Source of the DNA: a virus
Virus record (IMG/VR): IMGVR_UViG_3300025767_000033
Span: 1 to 50,038 of that record
Reading direction: 5' to 3' (one strand)
DNA length: 50,038 bases
Shown piece after piece: positions 9,583 to 16,881 of the stretch. The notes under the pieces were generated by a model. It had not been told where the DNA came from. It did no database searches and was given only the letters and a program-made list of their open reading frames with translations. Position numbers and translations under genes: made by a program. Numbering within the stretch: the stretch's first letter is position 1; each line of letters starts with the position of its first letter.

Positions 9583-9857
9583 TAGTAAAACCCACCATCA
9601 AATTCTTGTTGGTTAAGTAATAACACTGGCTCCCATTTGGAAGTAGCGGTATTATATACTAATACTGAACCATTTTCAATACCTACCAAAGTAACATCGC
9701 TGAGTTGTGCCATTGAACTAGCACCACCAGCTCCATTTGCATTTACCGCGTGTACTGGTCGGCCTAACGTTACTTTTTTAACGATAGTATTTTGACTGGT
9801 CGTTACCTTAGCAATGACCCGTTTTGTAGTACCCCTTGAAGCAACGCGAAAAGCCAC
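9582..9857 (-). CDS. Small fibre-accessory protein (91 aa)
   Basis: A short basic N-terminus (FRVASRGTTKRVIAKVTT) is followed by MAQLSDVTLVGIENGSVLVYNTATSKWEP, a phrase met in many phage fibre proteins (LSDV...GSVLVYN). It ends with LNQQEFDGGFY. It sits between the 118-aa and 780-aa genes with almost no gap, so it is probably made with and used by the fibre. It could be an adaptor or a separated fibre N-terminal segment. No enzyme motif is visible. Confidence 0.75.
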   Translation of the reverse strand: MAFRVASRGTTKRVIAKVTTSQNTIVKKVTLGRPVHAVNANGAGGASSMAQLSDVTLVGIENGSVLVYNTATSKWEPVLLLNQQEFDGGFY

Positions 9858-9860
9858 AGA

Positions 9861-10217
9861 TTACCTCGTTACTGATGGATTAACAGTAATTTTACCTTCT
9901 AAAATACGTTCAATCATTGTAACGCCGGCGCTGTCCTGATACGACAATTCAACGTCATATACGTAACGACCACGGCTGGAAAGACTATCTGTCTGTGTAT
10001 TGGATAAAGAAATAACTACAATACCGCTAGTAGGCGGTGCTGCAATTATTGAAGTGAAATCTAACGTGTCGGCACTGTCGCTACTATAGTTGCGTTTTAA
10101 TTTAGCCGCAACTGAATGTCCTGTTAGATTTTTTACTGAACCATCGACATTAACTAGCTCTATTTCTAAAGCAATATCAGCGCCTTGGTCAATCTTAAAA
10201 TCTTCATATGTTGCCAT
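9861..10217 (-). CDS. Beta-sandwich structural accessory protein (118 aa)
   Basis: The sequence begins ATYEDFKIDQGADIALEIELVNVDGSVKNLTG and ends RYVYDVELSYQDSAGVTMIERILEGKITVNPSVT. This two-part pattern is common in small proteins of cyanophage and other marine myophage fibre clusters and looks like one Ig-like or BppU-N-like beta-sandwich. The molecular role is unknown; a fibre-baseplate adaptor is a reasonable inference. It is the first gene after the late promoter at 10260-10267 and heads the 118-91-780 aa set. Confidence 0.75.
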   Translation of the reverse strand: MATYEDFKIDQGADIALEIELVNVDGSVKNLTGHSVAAKLKRNYSSDSADTLDFTSIIAAPPTSGIVVISLSNTQTDSLSSRGRYVYDVELSYQDSAGVTMIERILEGKITVNPSVTR

Positions 10218-10259
10218 ATTACCGTTTTCCCAATCTTATGTATCAAAAACTCTTAATAC

Positions 10260-10267
10260 TATTTATA
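10260..10267 (-). promoter_or_regulatory. T4-type late promoter
   Basis: Exact TATAAATA on the minus strand, extended as TATAAATAGTATTA, 43 bp before the ATG of the 118-aa gene. It lies in the 88-bp gap after the oxygenase gene. Confidence 0.82.
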
Positions 10268-10305
10268 TGAAAATGAAACTAAGAAAACGGTAATATCTCT
10301 ATTAC

Positions 10306-11013
10306 TTATTCTGCAGAGGAAATATCCGCAATTACCATCTCACGAAATTCTTCTGAAGCCTGCGCAGTACTAAATGTATATGATACAGTGCATCTCCAGT
10401 TATCAGTTTCTGCTGCATGATATAACAATTTGTCTTGTTCGCCATAATGGCCAAAATAAGCTGCTTTACATGTCCATGCGCCGGCAGCATCTTCACATAT
10501 AATTTCTTCTTTAGTAACCGGGTGAATGTATTTGAAACAACCTTCACCAAATTCAGACCACGTGAAAATCAAATTAAAAGCTGCAGCATTAGCATTGTTA
10601 TGCCAAGAAATAAAACCGCCTGGAGGATAAATTGCACATAAAGCATTATTTCGAACCGATAAAAAATTCATCATTTTATCGTTAAGAGTCGCCAGATGCA
10701 TAGTGAAATCACGCTTGAACACAGGATCAGCATCTGGTTCAAATATCTGGTGATGTCTTTCGCCGAGCTTCAAGTTATAACCTACTAACTGCTCTGGGAA
10801 ACCATCGTGTTTAGTTCCCATCAAAAGAATTTCTTCTTTATGTTTATCACCGGCAAAGTACTTACGCTGTCTAGCGTGTTCTTTGGCGCTACAGTGGACA
10901 TTCTCAGCAAATCCTTGCCACGTATGCAATTTGGCATACTCGTTAAGAATCTCTAATAATTCTGGATTATTAATAGGAACGTGTTTTAAATATTCGTCGT
11001 TAAGCTGTGTCAT
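10306..11013 (-). CDS. 2-oxoglutarate/Fe(II)-dependent oxygenase-like protein
   Basis: 235 aa. The C-terminal half fits the double-stranded beta-helix oxygenases found in many marine phages: AIYPPGGFISWHNNANAAAFNLIFTWSE, then GCFKYIHPVTKEE, then LLYHAAETDNWRCTVSYTF. Likely iron ligands are His138 and His199, and Arg207 would bind 2-oxoglutarate. The expected carboxylate in HxD/E is Asn140 in the simple reading (His-Asn-Asn), so catalysis is uncertain. The substrate is unknown; fibre protein or glycan modification is possible given the neighbours. It overlaps the glycosyltransferase gene by 4 bp (ATGA), which points to translational coupling. Confidence 0.75.
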   Translation of the reverse strand: MTQLNDEYLKHVPINNPELLEILNEYAKLHTWQGFAENVHCSAKEHARQRKYFAGDKHKEEILLMGTKHDGFPEQLVGYNLKLGERHHQIFEPDADPVFKRDFTMHLATLNDKMMNFLSVRNNALCAIYPPGGFISWHNNANAAAFNLIFTWSEFGEGCFKYIHPVTKEEIICEDAAGAWTCKAAYFGHYGEQDKLLYHAAETDNWRCTVSYTFSTAQASEEFREMVIADISSAE

Positions 11014-11735
11014 ACGATTGGTTTATCCTTATTTAGGCCAGCAGAGAAGTGTCTAATGATAACTTCACCTTCTGGTCGGGTTCTCGCCCAATTTAGTGCG
11101 TTATAGTAATTCCATCTTAGATCGTCATCAAAAATTCCGATCTTAAGATCTTTATACTTAGGTTCTTTTTCGGTTAACCACCATAATGAGAATTGGTCCC
11201 ACGACTTAAGGCTATCGGCATAACCTTTTGGCCACCATTCACCGTCCATTTGACGTCTGGTTAAATCCCACCAATCAGCCATAAATTCACGGATAATTGG
11301 TTTTCGCATATCATATAAACAAACTGCCCCACACAATCTAAACTTGGCAGGACCTTCTGGGGTGCTAAAATCTCGTTCGGCGTAAATATAACTACGCTCA
11401 TCGGTTAATTCAGACCATACCATATCATGATCTTTAAGTTCATCCCAGACCTTTCTAATATCTTCGTGCTCAACTTCCATATCAGCATCGATATACATTG
11501 CGATGTCATAAGGTACTTTTGCCATACCAAAAAGTTTTGCGCGATAATGATCATCACAAAAAATAACATCATCAGCAATCTCTTCGCGACCGTCTAGAAA
11601 CCTTTCTTCAGTTACCAAACAAATCTTGGCATCTTCATAGTAATCTCTAATAGATTCGCATAGATTAATTGCATACAAATAAAAATTATGATTTTTGGAG
11701 GCAACAACCACAAAACCTTTAGTAGGCTCACTCAT
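11010..11735 (-). CDS. Glycosyltransferase-like protein (GT-A fold)
   Basis: 241 aa. The N-terminus (GFVVVASKNHNFYLYAINLCESIRDYY) and the motif IAMYIDADMEV, with Asp83-Ala-Asp85, fit a GT-A nucleotide-sugar transferase with a metal-binding DxD. Downstream come the conserved-looking WWPKGYADSLKSWDQFSLWWL and a late His (IIRHFSAGLNKDKPIV) of the kind that closes the active site in GT8-like enzymes. Donor and acceptor are unknown; the acceptor may be a virion fibre. It overlaps the 158-aa gene by 8 bp and the oxygenase by 4 bp, so the three form one unit. Confidence 0.75.
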   Translation of the reverse strand: MSEPTKGFVVVASKNHNFYLYAINLCESIRDYYEDAKICLVTEERFLDGREEIADDVIFCDDHYRAKLFGMAKVPYDIAMYIDADMEVEHEDIRKVWDELKDHDMVWSELTDERSYIYAERDFSTPEGPAKFRLCGAVCLYDMRKPIIREFMADWWDLTRRQMDGEWWPKGYADSLKSWDQFSLWWLTEKEPKYKDLKIGIFDDDLRWNYYNALNWARTRPEGEVIIRHFSAGLNKDKPIV

Positions 11736-12204
11736 CAGTAGATTCTACCTTTTCAGCTTCAGCAACAGCCATAGCATCTTGTAAAATCATGATAGACCAC
11801 ATATCAACTTCGATTCTGGACTTAGCACGACGCAATTTTGCTTTAAGAGCACGATTTTTAGAATTTTTAATTTCATCAACTTCAAAAGCTTCAAGCTTGT
11901 AGTTGAAAAGTTTTTCTAATTTTCGTGCTTTTTGATGCTCCAAATCACGTTGAGCTTCTTCTTCCTTTTGCGCTGCTTTACGTACAACTCGATCTGTTGT
12001 TTCTTTATCGATAGTTTCTTCGCCAAGCGCATTAACTACTTCTTCAAAGTCCGGATTCGGTTTACCTTCTTTATCATGGCGTTTAAGTAACATTACCTGT
12101 CTGGTAGTTCTACCTACGTCATCTTCAATTTCCAAGATACAATTTAATTGATCTTTGGCTTCAGTTTCCCAAAACGCATTATTCATCCATCGCTTATAAC
12201 TCAT
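11728..12204 (-). CDS. Conserved hypothetical, charged helical protein (158 aa)
   Basis: The N-terminal 60 residues (YKRWMNNAFWETEAKDQLNCILEIEDDVGRT...QVMLLKRHDKEGKPNPDF) look like a small beta domain. Residues 70-150 are strongly charged and helical (EEEAQRDLEHQKARKLEKLFNYKLEAFEVDEIKNS). Similar small proteins occur next to fibre genes in marine T4-like phages, but no function is known to me. It has a clear ribosome site (GGAG) and is the first gene after the terminator at 12272-12291. No exact late box lies before it, so its promoter is unclear. Confidence 0.7.
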   Translation of the reverse strand: MSYKRWMNNAFWETEAKDQLNCILEIEDDVGRTTRQVMLLKRHDKEGKPNPDFEEVVNALGEETIDKETTDRVVRKAAQKEEEAQRDLEHQKARKLEKLFNYKLEAFEVDEIKNSKNRALKAKLRRAKSRIEVDMWSIMILQDAMAVAEAEKVESTDE

Positions 12205-12271
12205 TTACATCTTCTCCAAAGGGGGTTTCAATCAATTCAAGGTTTTATAATGTATATATTATTTTAATAAA

Positions 12272-12291
12272 GTGGCTCCCGGAAGAGCCAC
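12272..12291 (-). terminator. Rho-independent terminator after the 1510-aa repeat gene
   Basis: A perfect 7-bp stem, GTGGCTC/GAGCCAC, with a 6-base loop. On the minus strand it is followed by TTTATTAAAAT. It begins 14 bp past the stop codon of the 1510-aa gene and would isolate that gene from the 158-aa gene below. Confidence 0.8.
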
Positions 12292-12304
12292 GATATTATT
12301 TTCT

Positions 12305-15300
12305 TTATGCCAATCGCACATATAACGTATAAGTTTCAACAGGCGTTGATGATGATTGAATAGTAAGACCAGTATAGTTACCGATAAAACTACGTGAGTA
12401 GTCACCGATAAAGGTCCTAGAATAATCACCAGCAAAGTCTCTACTATAATTACCGGCAAAATCGCCAGCAAAAGTAATAGAACTATTTCTTGTTGATACT
12501 GAAGTATATGAACTAGTTCTTACTCGAGTATAACTTGACTGTCGTGTTCTAGTGAAAACATTTGTAGAATTTCTAGTATACGTACCAGCAAAGCCTCTAG
12601 TATATACGCCGGTATAAACTGCGCTGTAAGTAGAAGTTCTTGTTCTAGCATACGTACCAGCAAAATCCCGTGAATAGTTACCAATAAAGTCACGTGAATA
12701 GTTGCCTATATAGTTACCAGTATAAGTTGATACTCTTTCACGTACATAGTTACCTTCGAATGCACGAGTGTAGTTACCTATATATGTGTTGTTAAACGTG
12801 GTAGTATACGCACCAGCATATTCACCAGCAAAGTTACGAGTATAGTTACCGATAAAGGTAGTAGCAAAGTCTCTGGCATAGTTACCTATAAAGTCACGGG
12901 TATAGTTACCAGTGAAAGTAGTATTATACGTACCAGTGTATTCACCGGCAAAGTTACGAGTATACGTACCAGTGTATTCACCAGCAAAATCACGTGCATA
13001 GTTACCTGCGTATTCACCAGCAAAAGTACGGGAATAGTTACCTATATAGTTACCTGTAAAGCTGCGAGCATAGTTACCAACATATTCACCAGCAAAGCTG
13101 CGAGCATAGTTACCAACATATTCACCAGCAAAGTTACGTGCATAGTTGCCTGCGTATTCACCAGCGAAAGCGCGAGTATACGTACCCGCATATTCACCGA
13201 TAAAGTCACGAGTATAGTTGCCTACGTAGTTACCAATAAAGGTATTAGCATAGTCGCCAACATAGTTACCAGTAAAGTTGCGAGCATATTCACCAGCAAA
13301 GTTACGGCTATAGTTACCGATAAAGTCACCAGCAAAGTTAGTTAACTGATCTCTTGCATAAGCACTAGTACGGGTACGGGCATATGTTGAATAACGGACT
13401 CTAGAATAAGCAGAGGCACGAGTTCTAGTACTAGTACGTGTATATAAACCAGTATAGTTACCTACGTAATCGCCAGCAAAACCTCTTGCATAGTCACCTA
13501 TGAAGTTACCAGCATAATCACGGGCATAGTTGCCTACGAAGTTACCTGCATAGTCAGTAATACGAGTACGAGCATAGTTGCCTACGAAGTCACCAACGTA
13601 ATCACCAACGTAGTTGCCTACGAAGTTGCCGACGTAATCAGTAATACGAGTACGAGCATATTGACCAATAAAGTTACGGGCATAAAATCCAGCGTATTCG
13701 CCTACAAAATCACCAATGTAATCAGTAACACGAGTACGACCATAATTACCTACGAAGTCACCGACATAGTTGCCTACATAGTTGCCTACGAAATCACCGA
13801 CATAGTTGGTAACTCGAGTTCTAGCATAGTAACCAACGTATTCACCGACATACGCCGTATTTCCAGCATAAGCAGATGCGCGGGTATAGTCAGTAATACG
13901 AGTTCTAGCATAAGCACCAGCAAAATTACCAGTAAAGGTTAGGTTGCGTGCATAATAGAATGTAGAACCACGCGTACGCGTATAGTTAGTTGTTAGAGCA
14001 AAAGCAGTTACACGATCTCTTGTGTAATCTAATGTGGCAGCTACGGCTCTAGTATAATAGAGCGTGCCAGCTACGGCTCTAGTATAATCAACTAATAGCG
14101 GACGGGCTCTAGTGTAATATACAGTGGTACCCTGATATACAGTACGGGTATAATCAGAAACTGTAGTAGATACGCGGCTATAGTTACCTAGGAACGGAGT
14201 TGGTTCACCGCCAATAACTCTAGAATATAACTTAGAGAACGTCAGGGTTGTTGCGGCAGATCTGGTATAGTTACCAACATATGGCCCGCCGATTTCTATT
14301 CTAGAATAGTCACCGGTATAATAGATTGTATTTGTATAGTTACCGGTATATGTTACTGCGGCAGCATAATCACCAGTATATGTTACTGCGGTGGTATAGT
14401 TACCTACGAAGTTACCAGCATAATACAAAGTTCTAGTATAATCACCGACATAGTTAACAGCAGTAGCATAAGCAGAAGTACGGGTAGAATCAGTTACTCT
14501 TGTTCTGCCGTAGTTACCTACGTAGTCGCCGGTATAAGTTAAGTTGCGAGCATAATAGAATGTAGAGTTACGAGTTCTAGAATATGTACCAGCATAGTTA
14601 CCTACGAAGTCACCAGTATAAGTCGTAATACGAGTACGGGTGTAATCAGCTGCATAGTCGGTTACGCGAGTTCGTGCATAAGTACCAGCATAGTTACCAG
14701 TATAGGTTGCTATGATGGTGCGAGAATAAACACCAGTATAAGCACTAGAGCGGGTACGTGTATATGTACCACCATAGTTACCGGTAAAGGTTTGTAGACG
14801 GTCTCTGGTATAATCAGCGGCATAGTTGGTAATACGAGTACGAGCATACGTACCACCATAGTTGCCGGTATATGTTACTACGTTATCGCGAGTATACGTA
14901 TTGGCAAAGTTGGTGACACGATCTCTTACATATGCAGAGTATCTAGTTCTAGTAGAAGTTGTTATTGTCGTACGAGCATAGTTACCTACGAAATCACCAG
15001 CAAAAGTACGGGCATAATCACCAGTAAATGCGCGGGCATAATCGCCAACGAAGTTACGGGAATAGTTGCCAATAAAGTTACCGGTAAAATCAGTTACTCT
15101 ATTACGAGCATATGCAGAAACTCGAGTTCTAGCAAAGAATCCGGTGTAATCAGTTATACGAGTACGAGCAAATGTAGATGGTCTTGTTCTGGTATAATCT
15201 GCAGCATAAGCACTAGTGCGGGTACGTGAATATGTACCGGCATAAGAAGAAACTCTAGATCTAGAATATGTACCAGCATAAGCACTAGAACGGGCACGTG

Positions 15301-16837
15301 AATATGTACCGGCATAAGAAGAAACTCTAGATCTAGAATATGTACCAGCATATGAAGAAGCTCTAGTCCTACTATAAGCTGCAGCATAAGCACTGGAACG
15401 GTTACGCGCATAGTTACCAGCGTAGGCAGAATTACGAGTTCTAGAATATACACCGGCATAAGCACTAGTGCGGGTACGTGCATATGTACCAACATAAGAA
15501 GAAACTCTACCGCGAGTATAATCAACTACTGTTGTACGAGAGAATGTACCGGTAAATGTAGAAGCACGGTTAACCGTGTATACTGATGCTCTAGCTCTAG
15601 AATAGTAGCCAGTAAAGTTGCCAATATAAGCTGCAGCGATTGTGCGCGTATATGTTTCAGTACGAGTGATTACATATTCGCCAGTAAATGATCTAGAGTA
15701 CACGCCGGTATAATCAGCAGAATATGCAGATGGTCTTGTTCTGCTAAACTGATTAGTATAAGCACCAGTATATTCGCCAGCAAAGTCGCGAGTATAATTG
15801 CCAGTAAACGGTGTTGTATATGTACTTGTTCTTACACGTGAGTATTCACCTACGAAATCACCAGTATAGTTACCAGCAAAGTCACGTGAATAGTTACCAG
15901 CAAAGTCTCTTGTGTAATTACCAGTATAGTCACCAGCAAAGTTTACAGTAGAGATGCGAGTTGATACACGTGTATAAGTTGAAGCTCGTGTACGAGTGAA
16001 TACAGAAACCCTAGGATTGATATAAGCCGACGCTCTAGTTCGGGTATATGCAATTAGGCTTGTATCTTTTTTAGTATTTAACGCAGTACCGACAGCTTTC
16101 CAAGTACCTGCAGCGGTCGGTGCACCTTGAGCGGATGAACGTAATTGATATGAACCAAGTTCGCCAGCTGAGGCACGCAACGATTTTACACGTTGACCAA
16201 GTGTATATTGAATTTCGGCATCCGTCATTTCGGCTAGACTGGCAGAAGCACCAGTTTTTCTAGTCATTGGACGCGTTGCAGCAGGAGCTGTAGACATGGA
16301 GGTTCGGAGATACACATGATATGGAACGGCCGTACCATCACCTTGTGTATCGGAGAATATGCTGTTAATGAATACGCTGTAATCAACGCCAGGACTTGTC
16401 GCAGCAAGTTTGAAAGTACCCGGGTAGTCTAAGTCGACTAGGACGTTAATGACACGTTTAGCTAAAGCATCTAGGTCTGCATCTACCATTTCGTAGAAGC
16501 CAGGGTTCAATGAATCGCTATAATATCCGATAGGACGCTTAAAGTTCGCTCCGGACTCATCGGCAGAACCAGCAGTTTGATAAACTGTAGTTGTCGTTGA
16601 ACCTGAAGTGATCTGACTGGCAGGATGCGTACCGGTCGTTTGGTTGAAGAATGTATCAACAAACGAACCGACAGCAGTGTTGCCAGTAGAGGTTAATGTA
16701 AGCGACCCCACGTCAGATGCTAGTACACCTGATAAATGTTGACCTACGCTCCATGCCAAGTAATTTTCTTCACTTGGCTGAAACTCATGTAGATCTCCAC
16801 CGGATAGGAGTTTTAGTGGAATACTCGATTTTGACAC
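12305..16837 (-). CDS. Giant Tyr/Arg/Gly tetrapeptide-repeat virion protein (1510 aa)
   Basis: Residues 1-260 form an ordinary globular domain (SEENYLAWSVGQHLSG ... GTHPASQITSG ... GYYSDSLNPGFYEMVDADLDALAKRV) that closely matches the 986-aa neighbour. Residues 265-1485 or so are a continuous run of tetrads with an aromatic residue at every fourth position, such as FAGN-YSRD-FAGN-YTGD, mixed with 8-residue blocks such as YTRTRASA. Lys, His, Cys and Trp are nearly absent. The exception is a short cassette near residue 870. The protein closes with YTGLTIQSS and ETYTLYVRLA. No characterised family is recognised. A long fibre or adhesin is inferred from context. The late promoter at 16874-16881 precedes it. 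Confidence 0.88.
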   Translation of the reverse strand: MSKSSIPLKLLSGGDLHEFQPSEENYLAWSVGQHLSGVLASDVGSLTLTSTGNTAVGSFVDTFFNQTTGTHPASQITSGSTTTTVYQTAGSADESGANFKRPIGYYSDSLNPGFYEMVDADLDALAKRVINVLVDLDYPGTFKLAATSPGVDYSVFINSIFSDTQGDGTAVPYHVYLRTSMSTAPAATRPMTRKTGASASLAEMTDAEIQYTLGQRVKSLRASAGELGSYQLRSSAQGAPTAAGTWKAVGTALNTKKDTSLIAYTRTRASAYINPRVSVFTRTRASTYTRVSTRISTVNFAGDYTGNYTRDFAGNYSRDFAGNYTGDFVGEYSRVRTSTYTTPFTGNYTRDFAGEYTGAYTNQFSRTRPSAYSADYTGVYSRSFTGEYVITRTETYTRTIAAAYIGNFTGYYSRARASVYTVNRASTFTGTFSRTTVVDYTRGRVSSYVGTYARTRTSAYAGVYSRTRNSAYAGNYARNRSSAYAAAYSRTRASSYAGTYSRSRVSSYAGTYSRARSSAYAGTYSRSRVSSYAGTYSRTRTSAYAADYTRTRPSTFARTRITDYTGFFARTRVSAYARNRVTDFTGNFIGNYSRNFVGDYARAFTGDYARTFAGDFVGNYARTTITTSTRTRYSAYVRDRVTNFANTYTRDNVVTYTGNYGGTYARTRITNYAADYTRDRLQTFTGNYGGTYTRTRSSAYTGVYSRTIIATYTGNYAGTYARTRVTDYAADYTRTRITTYTGDFVGNYAGTYSRTRNSTFYYARNLTYTGDYVGNYGRTRVTDSTRTSAYATAVNYVGDYTRTLYYAGNFVGNYTTAVTYTGDYAAAVTYTGNYTNTIYYTGDYSRIEIGGPYVGNYTRSAATTLTFSKLYSRVIGGEPTPFLGNYSRVSTTVSDYTRTVYQGTTVYYTRARPLLVDYTRAVAGTLYYTRAVAATLDYTRDRVTAFALTTNYTRTRGSTFYYARNLTFTGNFAGAYARTRITDYTRASAYAGNTAYVGEYVGYYARTRVTNYVGDFVGNYVGNYVGDFVGNYGRTRVTDYIGDFVGEYAGFYARNFIGQYARTRITDYVGNFVGNYVGDYVGDFVGNYARTRITDYAGNFVGNYARDYAGNFIGDYARGFAGDYVGNYTGLYTRTSTRTRASAYSRVRYSTYARTRTSAYARDQLTNFAGDFIGNYSRNFAGEYARNFTGNYVGDYANTFIGNYVGNYTRDFIGEYAGTYTRAFAGEYAGNYARNFAGEYVGNYARSFAGEYVGNYARSFTGNYIGNYSRTFAGEYAGNYARDFAGEYTGTYTRNFAGEYTGTYNTTFTGNYTRDFIGNYARDFATTFIGNYTRNFAGEYAGAYTTTFNNTYIGNYTRAFEGNYVRERVSTYTGNYIGNYSRDFIGNYSRDFAGTYARTRTSTYSAVYTGVYTRGFAGTYTRNSTNVFTRTRQSSYTRVRTSSYTSVSTRNSSITFAGDFAGNYSRDFAGDYSRTFIGDYSRSFIGNYTGLTIQSSSTPVETYTLYVRLA
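14175..14245 (-). repeat. 71-bp cassette, copy 1 (identical to 17949-18019)
   Basis: These 71 bases match 17949-18019 exactly, although the two host genes differ around them. The encoded peptide (core YSRVIGGEPTPFLGNYSR) breaks the tetrapeptide rule and holds the only Lys-Leu and Glu-Pro-Thr-Pro run in the repeat region. Protein identity extends a few residues past the DNA identity. Confidence 0.9.
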
Positions 16838-16873
16838 TGTTAATCTCGCTCTTAGTAGTTAATCGTGTACTAC

Positions 16874-16881
16874 TATTTATA
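16874..16881 (-). promoter_or_regulatory. T4-type late promoter
   Basis: Exact TATAAATA on the minus strand, extended as TATAAATAGTAGTA, 37 bp before the start of the 1510-aa gene. It overlaps the last codons of the 986-aa gene, so the 1510-aa gene has its own promoter. Confidence 0.82.

Noticed and set aside
13661-13942. Plus-strand open frame of 93 codons inside the 1510-aa gene
   Set aside because: Shadow of the repeat on the other strand; no ribosome site or promoter.
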